In this document: in pieces, positions 17,876 to 26,745 of the stretch
Numbering within the stretch: position 1 is the stretch's first letter
Layout of the letters: each line of letters starts with the position of its first letter
Origin: Bryobacter sp. CoA8 C33
Lineage (GTDB): Bacteria > Acidobacteriota > Terriglobia > Bryobacterales > Bryobacteraceae
Direction of reading: 5' to 3'
Assembly (NCBI GenBank): GCA_019931185.1
Contig: JAINDK010000018.1
Span: 120,018 to 184,017 of the forward strand
Length of the DNA: 64,000 nt
Notes under the pieces: generated by a model
What the model was told of the DNA's origin: nothing
What the model saw: the letters and a program-made list of their open reading frames with translations, nothing else
The model's database searches: none
Made by a program: the position numbers and the translations under genes

Positions 17876-18822
17876 GCTCGCTTACGCCAGTTTCGCTCGA
17901 CGAAGTTTCTCTCGATCAGTTCGCCCCCTTGATCGACGAAGAAACCGCATCCTATCTCGATGCCTACCGCTGGGATTTCCACGCCACGGCCCACCTCGCC
18001 AGCCAACTCGTCGCCGCCCGCTCCCTCACCGGCCTTGCTCTTCTCGATGGCTCCCGCCTCGCCGCCTATTCCTACTTCGTGGTCGAAGGCTCCAAAGCCG
18101 TAATCGGCGACGCCTATGTTCGCGATGCCTGGGCCTGCCCTCAATCCGAGCGCCTCTTGATGGACTCCTCTCTCGACGCCCTCCGCGCTTTCCCACACCT
18201 GCGCCGCCTCGAAAGCCAGCCCATGATGCTGCGCCACCCCTACTCTCATCCCCATGCCAGCCGCTTCGAGCGCCTCTTCCTCGAACTCGACCTCACCCGC
18301 TTTTCTCCCCCCAACCTTCCCCCCCACCCGCTCAGCCTTCAGATTCTGCCCTGGAATTGGCGCCGCGAGGAAGACTCAGCTCAACTCCTCTTCCTCGCCT
18401 ACCGCAACCACGTCGACGCTTCGATTAACGACCAGTACCGCACCCTCGCCGGCGCCCGCACCTACGTCTCCAATGTCCTCCGCTACCCCTCCTGCGGTTT
18501 CTTTCACCCCGCGTCCAGCTTTCTTCTCGCCGACCGTACCGGCACCCGCCTGCTCGGCCTGGTCTTCTCCAACATCGCCCAACTCCCCTCCGGCCCCGTC
18601 GGCCACATCTCTCAAATCACAATCGACTCCTCCATTCGCCACCGCGGCGCCGGCCGTATGCTCATCCTCACCGCGCTCGCCCGCTTCGCCGCCCTCGGCT
18701 GCTCCCACGCCACCCTCAGCGTTACCTCCGCCAACGCCTCGGCCCTCCAGCTTTACCGCTCTCTTGGCTTTGCCGAACGCTCCCGCCTCTGGGCCTACGT
18801 ATGGGCCAACTGGCCATCCTGA
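17872..18822 (+). CDS. GNAT-family N-acetyltransferase
   Basis: Protein of 316 residues starting at a GTG that overlaps the aminotransferase stop by four bases. The C-terminal half is a GNAT domain: QITIDSSIRHRGAGRMLI holds the acetyl-CoA loop (RHRGAG), and ATLSVTSANASALQLYRSLGF is the standard helix before the last strand. The N-terminal half (VSLDQFAPLID to MLRHPYSH) may be a second, degenerate acetyltransferase fold. The coupling suggests a shared process with the aminotransferase, but the acceptor is unknown. Confidence 0.85.
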   Translation: MSSLTPVSLDEVSLDQFAPLIDEETASYLDAYRWDFHATAHLASQLVAARSLTGLALLDGSRLAAYSYFVVEGSKAVIGDAYVRDAWACPQSERLLMDSSLDALRAFPHLRRLESQPMMLRHPYSHPHASRFERLFLELDLTRFSPPNLPPHPLSLQILPWNWRREEDSAQLLFLAYRNHVDASINDQYRTLAGARTYVSNVLRYPSCGFFHPASSFLLADRTGTRLLGLVFSNIAQLPSGPVGHISQITIDSSIRHRGAGRMLILTALARFAALGCSHATLSVTSANASALQLYRSLGFAERSRLWAYVWANWPS

Positions 18823-18835
18823 TCCCCCATCCCCC

Positions 18836-19258
18836 CTACCTCATCAGATAGCTCGGCTTCTCCACTCCCGTGTTCCGGATCGCTACTCCCGCCTTCACTC
18901 CCGCCATTCCATAATTTCCCCACGTCAGCATCCTCGCCGACCCCGGATCCTTCTCCATCAGTAAATGCTGCGACAAAAGCATCCCTCCCAGCGCCCCCAT
19001 CTTGATCCCCACCCCGCGCGCCCCAAATTTCCCATCCCCCGACCGCAGCAATCCGTTGCCCTCCATCTTTCCTAACGAACTGCTCGAGTCCGCCAACGAG
19101 GCCGCCGCTAACGCAATCGCACTCCACATCCAACGCTTCCTCTCCTTGCTCATCATCCTTGCCTCTTGCTTCCGGTCCCGTGGATGCTCCCATTGTTCCG
19201 CCTCACTCAGCTTCACCCCACTCAACATCAGCACTACCAAGATTCCGATTCTTCCCAT
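18836..19258 (-). CDS. Small membrane protein of unknown function
   Basis: Protein of 140 residues starting MGRIGILVVLMLSG, with AAAGGAG about eight bases upstream. After the signal-like segment comes a charged stretch (RDRKQEARMMSKERKRW), a membrane segment (WMWSAIALAAASLA) and a second hydrophobic one (MGALGGMLLSQHLLM). I recognise no family. It is convergent with the GNAT gene (13 bases between stops) and divergent from the amidohydrolase gene. The longer frame to 19369 lacks a good start. Confidence 0.6.
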   Translation of the reverse strand: MGRIGILVVLMLSGVKLSEAEQWEHPRDRKQEARMMSKERKRWMWSAIALAAASLADSSSSLGKMEGNGLLRSGDGKFGARGVGIKMGALGGMLLSQHLLMEKDPGSARMLTWGNYGMAGVKAGVAIRNTGVEKPSYLMR

Positions 19259-19314
19259 CTTCCTCGTCTCCTTTCTGCCGCTCTCCCCGTCTTCCCGTGG
19301 CGCGCGCTCAACCC

Positions 19315-19434
19315 AATACTCCGTCTCTCTCCCGCTCGCTTCATCAAACTTTTCCCAAATCGGTACCACTGCGAAAGGGCCAAGTGATAAGGCATATTTC
19401 CAAGTCTCTTCACCTGTCTAAGGTACGGAGTATT
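19315..19434. repeat. Separated 10-bp inverted repeat in a divergent promoter region
   Basis: AATACTCCGT (19315-19324) and its exact reverse complement ACGGAGTATT (19425-19434) lie 100 bases apart between two divergent genes. The right copy is directly before the amidohydrolase start. They could be paired operator sites. Confidence 0.4.
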
Positions 19435-19444
19435 AGACTGGCAA

Positions 19445-20950
19445 ATGATGAAATCCTGGGCCCTCCTCCTCTTCCCCTTCCTGCTCTCCGCCCAATCTCC
19501 CCTAACCCCTTCCGACTCCGGCAAGCGCCCCAGTCGGCTTCTCATCACCAACGCCCTCATCATCGATGGCTCCGGCACCCCTCCCAATGGCCCCCGCACC
19601 CTCACCATCGAGGGCAACCGCATTGTTTCCATCACCCCAGGCCCCGCGCGCCCCAACCCCGCCGACCGCGTCATCGACGCCAAAGGCAAATATCTTCTCC
19701 CCGGCCTGATCAATGGTCATGCCCACATCCACGACGAGCGCGCCGGTTGGCCCATGCGCCAGGATTACCAGTTCCTCACCTGGCTTGCCTCCGGCATCAC
19801 TTCCGTCCGCGACGTCGGCTCCAACTTCGAAAAATCCTTGGCCCTCCGCACCCAGTCCGATCGCAACGAAATCGAAGCCCCCCGCCTCTTCCTTTACGCT
19901 GTTCTCGGCATCAATCCTTCCCCCTCACCCGCCAACGAAGCCGCTCTCCGCAACCGCGTCCGCCAAATCAAGACTTCCGGCGCCGATGGCCTCAAGTTCT
20001 TCGAAATCTCCAATTGGGCCATGCGCATCATGCTCGACGAAGCTCACAAACAAGGCCTCCGCACCGCCCACCATGCCGCCGTCGCCGAAACCAATGCCTC
20101 TCACGACATCCAATACGGCACAACTTCCATCGAACACTGGTATGGCATCCCCGATGCCGCCCTCCCCGACGGCGTCCAAAACTTTCCCCCCTCCTTCAAC
20201 CACCAATACGAAGTCGACCGCTTCCGCTACGCCGGTCATCTCTTCCGCCAGGCAGACCCCGCCAAACTCGCTCTCCTCCTCGATGCCATGGTCAAGGCCA
20301 ACATCACCTGGAGCCCCACCCTCAATATCTACGAAGCCGCCCGCGATCTCCTCCGCTATCAGACTCAGCCCTTCTTCAAGCAATACCTCCACCCCGCCCT
20401 CGAACAGTTTTTCGCCCCCGATCCCAATAACCACGGCAGCTTCTTCCTCAACTGGACCAGCGCCGACGAAGCCGCATGGCGCCACAATTACCGCCTCTGG
20501 ATGGATGCCCTCCGTGACTTCGCCCGCCGCGGCGGCAATGTCGCCATCGGCGAAGATGCCGGCTTCATCTACAATCTCTATGGCTTCGGTCTCATCCGCG
20601 CCCTCGAACTCCACCAGGAAGCCGGCTTTCACCCCCTTCAGGTCATCCAGCAAGTCACCGTCAACAACGCCAAAATGCTCGGTAAAGACGCCGACCTCGG
20701 CTACCTCCGCCCAGGCTACCTCGCCGACTTGATCCTCGTCGACGGCAATCCCCTCGCCGATTTTCGCATCCTCTACCCCAAAACCGACGGCGTGCCCCAG
20801 TCCGGCAAAATCGAATGGACTATCAAAGACGGCATCCCTTATCACGCCCCCACTCTCGCCAACCGGGTCCGCCAAATCGTCGCCCAGGACCGCGCCCAAC
20901 CACAGCCCCGGCGTTCGACCCCTTCCGGCCAGGACGAAGAAGCTCATTAG
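19445..20950 (+). CDS. Secreted amidohydrolase-superfamily protein
   Basis: Metal-dependent hydrolase of 501 residues, related to imidazolonepropionase and Xaa-Pro dipeptidase-type amidohydrolases. A signal peptide (about 1-16) exports it. The TIM-barrel has the metal motif HAH (92-94, in GLINGHAHIHDE), later histidines (TAHHAA, SIEHWYG) and the aspartate in IGEDAGF. The C-terminal GYLADLILVDGNPL is typical of the composite beta-sandwich. The C-tail is basic and proline-rich. The substrate is unknown. Two ATG codons stand together at the start. Confidence 0.85.
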   Translation: MMKSWALLLFPFLLSAQSPLTPSDSGKRPSRLLITNALIIDGSGTPPNGPRTLTIEGNRIVSITPGPARPNPADRVIDAKGKYLLPGLINGHAHIHDERAGWPMRQDYQFLTWLASGITSVRDVGSNFEKSLALRTQSDRNEIEAPRLFLYAVLGINPSPSPANEAALRNRVRQIKTSGADGLKFFEISNWAMRIMLDEAHKQGLRTAHHAAVAETNASHDIQYGTTSIEHWYGIPDAALPDGVQNFPPSFNHQYEVDRFRYAGHLFRQADPAKLALLLDAMVKANITWSPTLNIYEAARDLLRYQTQPFFKQYLHPALEQFFAPDPNNHGSFFLNWTSADEAAWRHNYRLWMDALRDFARRGGNVAIGEDAGFIYNLYGFGLIRALELHQEAGFHPLQVIQQVTVNNAKMLGKDADLGYLRPGYLADLILVDGNPLADFRILYPKTDGVPQSGKIEWTIKDGIPYHAPTLANRVRQIVAQDRAQPQPRRSTPSGQDEEAH

Positions 20951-21023
20951 CCTACTACCTGAAAATGGAAAGGCCTACTTAAGTTTCCTCTTTTTCGCCC
21001 GATCTCCCACTCAGGTAAGCAGA

Positions 21024-21500
21024 ATGTCGATCACCGCTCAAAAATACTCTCTTGCTGAGATACTCGAACACATCCAGTCGCTCTTTACGGAGTTGCGCCA
21101 AACCGAAGCCCTCGAAGCACAAATTCACGAAATGGTTGTCATGAAGCGTTACCGGCTCGACGCGCTCATGACCGACTTCCTCGAGCGCGCCGTTCATTTG
21201 GCTGATGCTCCCCCTCCTGTTCCAGCCTCGGCCGCTCTCCCTCCCTCCTCGCCATCCCCCGCTCCCTCTTCTCCCCCTTCTTCTCCAGCTTCTCCTCCCG
21301 CCCCTGCGGCTAGATCGACCGCTCCTCCCCAATCCCCTCCCGTCGAAGACATGCACTTCAGCCCCCACGGCCTTTACGGTGCACCACGTGATCTGCTCAA
21401 GTCGCAGCCCGCCCCTTCCGCTCAGCACGTCCTCGATAGCCTGAACCGTTTAATGACCAGCAATAAGGATAACTCGCCAAAATCCGTCAACGCCGCCTAG
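21024..21500 (+). CDS. Hypothetical protein with Pro/Ser/Ala-rich linker
   Basis: Protein of 158 residues of unknown function. Residues 1-60 are predicted helical (SLAEILEHIQSLFTELRQTEALEAQIHEM), residues about 62-112 are an extended proline, serine and alanine linker, and the C-terminal 45 residues are a short structured segment (HFSPHGLYGAPRDLL, HVLDSLNRLM). This layout suits a tethered adaptor. It stands just before the universal stress protein gene with 35 bases between, so the two may be co-transcribed. Confidence 0.65.
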   Translation: MSITAQKYSLAEILEHIQSLFTELRQTEALEAQIHEMVVMKRYRLDALMTDFLERAVHLADAPPPVPASAALPPSSPSPAPSSPPSSPASPPAPAARSTAPPQSPPVEDMHFSPHGLYGAPRDLLKSQPAPSAQHVLDSLNRLMTSNKDNSPKSVNAA

Positions 21501-21535
21501 CCGGATGGTAGCATCGCCCTTGGGGGTGATCTTCC

Positions 21536-22384
21536 ATGATCCAGCACATTCTGTTCCCAGTCGACTTCTCCGGCCCTTGTGCCGAACTTGGTCCGGCCGT
21601 CCGGTCCTGGGCCCGGCAATTCGGCGCCCGCATCACCATGCTCCACGCCTTCGAGGGCCCAGGCATTTACTCCCTCGAGTCGCTTCCCTTGGATCTCGAG
21701 CTCAAATTGCTCCGCGAGTCCGGTCGGCGCCGCGTCTCCGATTTCCTGTCCGGCACCTTCTCCGGCATCCAGCTCGAGCGCATCCAAATCGAGTCCCCCG
21801 CCGCCTCCGCCATTGTCAGTTATGCCCAAAACAATGCCGTCGACCTCATCATGATGCCCACCCTCGGCTATACCCGCTTCCGCCAACTCCTGCTCGGCAG
21901 CGTTACCGCCAGCGTCCTCCACGACAGCGAAGTTCCCGTCTGGACCAGCGCCCACCTGGCTCAATTTACTCACTCCGACGCTCCCCGCCGCATCCTCTGC
22001 GCTGTCGATTGCGGCAAGCAAACCGAGTCGGTTCTCCGTATGGCTGTCGGCGTCGCCCACGCTTTCTCCGTTCCCCTTCACGTCGTTCACATCCGCCCCC
22101 AACCCTCCGGCTTTGAAACCGGTACCTCCCAGATGGCCCATCACTTCGCCGAACGCGTCGCGCGCGAAGACTACGCCAATGCTGCCGCCGCGGTCCCCGG
22201 CGCGCCCCCGCTCCTCATCGAACAGGCGCCCTCTCTTCTTACCGGCATCCAGCAAGCCATCGAGCACCACCAGGCCGACCTCCTCCTCATCGGCCGCGGC
22301 AAGATCCAGGGCGTCCTCGGCCGCCTCCGCACCCATGCCCACGACCTCATCCGCGCCTCCGGCTGCCCCGTTCTCAGCGTCTAG
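21536..22384 (+). CDS. Universal stress protein, tandem UspA domains
   Basis: Cytoplasmic protein of 282 residues with two UspA folds (about 1-140 and 150-282). Each begins with the expected strand (QHILFPVDFSG, RRILCAVDCGK). Domain 1 has a near-complete nucleotide-binding stretch (MMPTLGYTRFRQLLLGSVTASVLHDSEVPVW); in domain 2 the equivalent part (LLIGRGKIQGVLGRLRTHAHDLI) lacks the glycine-serine pair, so only domain 1 is likely to bind ATP. The specific stress role is unknown. Confidence 0.88.
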   Translation: MIQHILFPVDFSGPCAELGPAVRSWARQFGARITMLHAFEGPGIYSLESLPLDLELKLLRESGRRRVSDFLSGTFSGIQLERIQIESPAASAIVSYAQNNAVDLIMMPTLGYTRFRQLLLGSVTASVLHDSEVPVWTSAHLAQFTHSDAPRRILCAVDCGKQTESVLRMAVGVAHAFSVPLHVVHIRPQPSGFETGTSQMAHHFAERVAREDYANAAAAVPGAPPLLIEQAPSLLTGIQQAIEHHQADLLLIGRGKIQGVLGRLRTHAHDLIRASGCPVLSV

Positions 22385-22448
22385 CACTTGCGGCCCGCCT
22401 ACCCCCTTGGTCCGGATTCCGATCTGATAAGCTCACTTCACTCTCAAC

Positions 22449-23285
22449 ATGTTGCTGCGCTTGTTCATCCCCTTCGTCTCCATCGCCGCGGCTTTGGCCG
22501 CTGATTCCCAATCCTTCACCGTCGCCGGCCTCAGTCTCATGCCCGAGCCCTGGAACAAGATAGCCAACTTCCAAAAGCTCGAACGCTACGCCAGACAAGC
22601 CGCCTCACAAGGCGCTCAAGTTGTCATCACTCCCGAAGGCTTTCTCGAGGGATATGTCGGCAACGAGAAGCGCTCTCCCGGCCTCAATCGGGAGCAATTC
22701 TTCGCCGTCGGTGAGCCCATCGACGGCCCCCTGCTCAAACGCATCGCCGCCTTGGCGCGTGAACTCAACGTCTATCTCTCCATCGGTTTCGCCGAACGCC
22801 GCGGCAACGCCATGTTCAATTCCGTCGCCGTCTTTTCTCCCACCGGAGATCTGGCCGCCCACTACTCCAAGAGCCACACTGCCGACGATGAGCCCTTCAA
22901 TACAAAGGGAAATTCTTTCCCAGTTGTCTCCACGCCCTTCGGCCGCTGGGGCACCCTCATCTGCTATGACCGGCAAATGACCGAACCCGCCCGCATTCTC
23001 GCCCTCAAAGGCGCTCAGTTCATCCTCGTGCCCGCTTGGGGCGCCTACGGCGAAATCAACGACATCATGATGCGTGTCCGCGCTTACGAAAATGGCGTCT
23101 GGCTCGCTTTCGTTCATCCCCGGCGTTGCCTTATCATCGACCCCGGTGGCAAGATCGTCGCCTCCAACCAGGGCGAACTGGACCAGATCGTTCTCGCTCG
23201 TGTTCATCCCGCCAAGCTCCGCCGTGAACTCCTCGAGCGCCGCCGCCCCGAACTCTACGGCGAGATTCTCAGCAAAACCAAATAG
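22449..23285 (+). CDS. Exported carbon-nitrogen hydrolase (nitrilase superfamily)
   Basis: Hydrolase of 278 residues with a signal peptide (about 1-18), which is unusual because most nitrilase-fold amidases are cytoplasmic. The catalytic triad is visible: Glu63 (TPEGF), Lys141 (HYSKSHT) and Cys172 (LICYDRQM). It may cleave an amide in the periplasm; the substrate is unknown. Export of a cysteine hydrolase and its position just before an Oar receptor are worth noting, but a promoter lies between them. Confidence 0.88.
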   Translation: MLLRLFIPFVSIAAALAADSQSFTVAGLSLMPEPWNKIANFQKLERYARQAASQGAQVVITPEGFLEGYVGNEKRSPGLNREQFFAVGEPIDGPLLKRIAALARELNVYLSIGFAERRGNAMFNSVAVFSPTGDLAAHYSKSHTADDEPFNTKGNSFPVVSTPFGRWGTLICYDRQMTEPARILALKGAQFILVPAWGAYGEINDIMMRVRAYENGVWLAFVHPRRCLIIDPGGKIVASNQGELDQIVLARVHPAKLRRELLERRRPELYGEILSKTK

Positions 23286-23295
23286 CTGCAAATCC

Positions 23296-23324
23296 TTGTA
23301 TTCCAACGAACCTCGCAATATACT
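23296..23324 (+). promoter_or_regulatory. Sigma-70-type promoter of Oar 2
   Basis: TTGTAT and TATACT are 17 bases apart. The start point would be near 23331 and the leader carries AGGGGAGG eight bases before the GTG start. Confidence 0.6.
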
Positions 23325-23358
23325 CGTCAAAGCATTCTTTTCAGGGGAGGTAGCCTCC

Positions 23359-26300
23359 GTGCGCCAACTGCTCGCTCTCGCTTTTTCATTTCTGTTTCTA
23401 ACAGCTTCCTATTATTCTCAAATACTCCATGGCTCTCTCACTGGAATCGTTCGCGATTCCTCCGGCGCTTCGATCCCCGGCGTAAGCGTTCTCCTGAAAA
23501 ACTCCGAAACCGGCCAAACCCGTGCCTCCACTACCGATGAAACGGGAACTTTCAGCTTTGCCACCCTCCTGCCCGGCAGCTATGAAATCACCCTCACCAA
23601 GGCTGGCTTTAAGGTCCAAACCGAACAGGGACTCAACGTTGCCATCAACACCGTCACTCGCGCCGACGCCACCCTGCAGGTTGGCGCCGTGGGTGAATCC
23701 GTCACCATCGAGGCCAGCGTTGCCACGCTCCAAACCGATCGCGCCGAGGTCCGCGCCGAAGTCACCAGCAAGGAATTGCTCAATGTCCCCGTTCCTCCGG
23801 GCCGCAACTACCAGGGCCTCTTCGTCACAATTCCCGGGTTCTCCCCGCCCCGAAATGCCCACTCCGTCCCCGCTAATCCCTCCCGCGCCCTCCAATTCAA
23901 TGTCAATGGCACCAGTTCCAGCTCCAACAATACCCGCATCGACGGTGCCTCCTCCACCAACGTCTGGTTGCCTCATATCGTCGCTTACGTACCCGCCCTC
24001 GAATCCATCGAAACCGTCAACGTGGTAACCAATTCCTTCGATGCCGAACAGGGCCTCGCCGGCGGCGCCGCCATCAACGTCCAGATCAAGTCAGGCACCA
24101 ACTCTCTCCACGGCTCCGCCTTCCATTACCACAACTCCAATGCCACCAAGGCTAAACCTTTCTTTCTTCCCGCCGGACAAAGGATGCCGAAACTCGTTTA
24201 CAACCAGTTCGGCGGTACCGTCGGCGGCCCCGTCATCAAGAACAAGCTCTTTTACTTTGCCAGCTTCGAGGGCTCCCGCGACCGTCAATACGCCTCCTCC
24301 CTCCTTAATATCCCTACCCCCGCCATGCGCAATGGCGATCTCTCCGGAGCCCCGGCCGGCCGCCCCATTTTTGATCCCCGCACCGGTGACACCAGTAACT
24401 TCGGCCGCCAACCCTTTCCCGATAACCGCATTCCAGCCTCCCGCTTCAGCCCCGCCGCCGTCCGTCTCGCCGCCCTCTTCCCCAATCCCACCGCTCCCGG
24501 CACGGTCAACAACTTCTTCGCCGGCAACGGCTACGCCTTTGATCGCGACACCCTCGATTCCAAAGTCAATTGGAACGCCAGCGAGAAATTCACCATGTAT
24601 GGTCGCTTCTCCTTTCTCGACTACCGCGTCACCAATCCCGGCCGCCTCGGCGATCAATTAGGCGGCGATCCCGTCGCCGGCGGCCAGGTCGGCCGCGCCA
24701 CCGGCAACTCCTTCTCCACCACGTTCGCCGGTACTTATGTCTTCCGCCCCTCCTTCATCGTCGACGCCTACTTCGGCTGGACCCGCATGCAAGGTGACTC
24801 CCGTCAGCCCCGTCTCGAGGAAAAAGTCGGCTTGGATGTCCTCCGCTTGCCCGGCACCAATGGCCCACGCTTCTTTGAAGGCGGCCTGCCTCAATTCCAG
24901 GTCGGCGGTTTCTCCAACTTCGGCCATCCCAACAACTTCATGCCCTACATCAACCGCGATCCCCAATTCCAATACGTCGCCAACGTCAACTGGACTCGCG
25001 GCCGCCACCAAATCCGCTTTGGCTCTGACTTCTATCAGCAGCAGCTCAATCAAACTCAGCCCGAGTTCGTCGGCGCCCCCTGGGGCGCCGCCGGTGGGTT
25101 CAACTTCGCCGGCGGACAAACCAGCTTCCGCGCCTCCCCCGGCGGCCCCATCGCTCCCAATACCTCGGAATACAATTCCTGGGGTTCCTTCATGCTCGGC
25201 CTCACCAACTCCCTCGGTCGCCTCCTCATGGTCCCCGACGCCTTCACCACCAGGACCAACCTCTACTCCGCCTACATCCGCGACCAGTGGCAGGTCACCA
25301 ATAAGTTCACCTTCAACTTCGGTGTCCGCTGGGAGTATTTCCCCTTCCCCACTCGCGCCGACCGGGGCCTCGAGCAGTATGACTTCGGCTCCAACAAAAT
25401 GCTGGTCTGCGGCGTCGGCATCGTCCCCCGCGATTGCGGCGTCAAGGAAAGCAGACGCCGCTTCGCACCCCGCCTTGGCCTCGCCTACCGCCTCACCGAC
25501 GATCTCGTCATCCGCGCCGGCTATGGCATCACCAACGACCCCTACAATCTCGGCCGCCCCTTCCGCACCAATCACCCCTTGCTCATCCCCTTCAATCAGA
25601 CCGCCGTCGATGCCTGGACCCCCGCCAGCCAGTTCGATGCCGGCATCCCCGCTATCGTCGCCCCGAACCTCGGCAACGGTATCATCGACATCGGCCCCTT
25701 CGTCGAAGCCAATACCGTCATCGCCAATCAGTGGACCCGCGGTTACATCCAAAGCTGGAATCTGGCCTTGCAGAAACGTCTCCGCGGCGGTTGGGTCGTC
25801 GAGGCCGCCTACGTCGCCACCCGCGCCGTTAACCAACTGGGCAACCTCAATCGCAATGCCGGCCCCGTCAATGGCGGCAACAACGGCCGGCCCCTCGCCC
25901 GCCAGTTCGGCCGCTTCGCGAACACGATTCAGGTCACCGGCCTCGGTACTTATACTTACGATTCCCTCCAGACGAAACTCGAGCGCCGCTTCGCCAATGG
26001 CTTCCAGGCCCTCTTCGCCTACACCTTCTCGAAGAATATGGGCACGGCCGGCAACGTCAACTCCGACGGTGGCCCCCGCATCCACCTGCCTGAATTCTTC
26101 CACCTCAATCGCGCCGTCAGCGATTTGAATTCACCCCATAACTTCCAGTTCACCGGCATCTACGAATTGCCCTTCGGCAAAGGCAAGAAGTTCTTCACCA
26201 GCGGCTTCGGCAACTGGCTCCTCGGCGGCTGGCAAGTCAACGGCTTGCTCTCGGCCTACTCCGGGCCCCCCTTCTCCGTTACCGCTCCCGGAACCGATTT

Positions 26301-26688
26301 GAACGCCCCGGGCAACGCCCAGCGCGCCGACCTCCTCGCATCCAGCGTCCGGAAAATCGGCGGTGCCGGCCCCGGTCAACGCTGGTTCGATCCCTCCGCC
26401 TTCGGTCAGGTTCGCGAGGCCCGCTTCGGTACGGCCGGCTGGAACATTCTCCAAAGCCCAGCCGTCATCAACCTCGACGCCAGCATCTTCCGTACCTTCC
26501 GCCTCACCGAGCGCTTCAGTCTCCAATTCCGCGCTGAAGCCTTCAACGCCACCAACACCCCCCATTTCGCCGCTCCCGTTTCCGATGTTGCCAATACCCG
26601 CTTCATGGAGATTACCGGCGTCCGCGGCACCGGCCGCGAGGGCATCGACGAGCGCGTCTTCCGCTTCGGCCTCCGCCTCGGCTTCTAG
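23359..26688 (+). CDS. Oar-like TonB-dependent outer-membrane receptor 2
   Basis: Outer-membrane receptor of 1109 residues. The start is a GTG with a perfect AGGGGAGG ribosome binding site; it opens a signal peptide (RQLLALAFSFLFLTASYYS). A carboxypeptidase-regulatory-like domain (about 25-110, GSLTGIVRDSSGASIPG) precedes the plug and the barrel, which ends in LRLGF. The open frame runs 95 codons further upstream through the end of the nitrilase gene, but without signal features. The ligand is unknown. It has its own sigma-70 promoter. Confidence 0.92.
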   Translation: MRQLLALAFSFLFLTASYYSQILHGSLTGIVRDSSGASIPGVSVLLKNSETGQTRASTTDETGTFSFATLLPGSYEITLTKAGFKVQTEQGLNVAINTVTRADATLQVGAVGESVTIEASVATLQTDRAEVRAEVTSKELLNVPVPPGRNYQGLFVTIPGFSPPRNAHSVPANPSRALQFNVNGTSSSSNNTRIDGASSTNVWLPHIVAYVPALESIETVNVVTNSFDAEQGLAGGAAINVQIKSGTNSLHGSAFHYHNSNATKAKPFFLPAGQRMPKLVYNQFGGTVGGPVIKNKLFYFASFEGSRDRQYASSLLNIPTPAMRNGDLSGAPAGRPIFDPRTGDTSNFGRQPFPDNRIPASRFSPAAVRLAALFPNPTAPGTVNNFFAGNGYAFDRDTLDSKVNWNASEKFTMYGRFSFLDYRVTNPGRLGDQLGGDPVAGGQVGRATGNSFSTTFAGTYVFRPSFIVDAYFGWTRMQGDSRQPRLEEKVGLDVLRLPGTNGPRFFEGGLPQFQVGGFSNFGHPNNFMPYINRDPQFQYVANVNWTRGRHQIRFGSDFYQQQLNQTQPEFVGAPWGAAGGFNFAGGQTSFRASPGGPIAPNTSEYNSWGSFMLGLTNSLGRLLMVPDAFTTRTNLYSAYIRDQWQVTNKFTFNFGVRWEYFPFPTRADRGLEQYDFGSNKMLVCGVGIVPRDCGVKESRRRFAPRLGLAYRLTDDLVIRAGYGITNDPYNLGRPFRTNHPLLIPFNQTAVDAWTPASQFDAGIPAIVAPNLGNGIIDIGPFVEANTVIANQWTRGYIQSWNLALQKRLRGGWVVEAAYVATRAVNQLGNLNRNAGPVNGGNNGRPLARQFGRFANTIQVTGLGTYTYDSLQTKLERRFANGFQALFAYTFSKNMGTAGNVNSDGGPRIHLPEFFHLNRAVSDLNSPHNFQFTGIYELPFGKGKKFFTSGFGNWLLGGWQVNGLLSAYSGPPFSVTAPGTDLNAPGNAQRADLLASSVRKIGGAGPGQRWFDPSAFGQVREARFGTAGWNILQSPAVINLDASIFRTFRLTERFSLQFRAEAFNATNTPHFAAPVSDVANTRFMEITGVRGTGREGIDERVFRFGLRLGF

Positions 26689-26745
26689 CCGTCCTTCTTG
26701 TTCCCAGTCCTCGGGGCAACGCGCCGCCACTCCGGCCCTTGCCCC

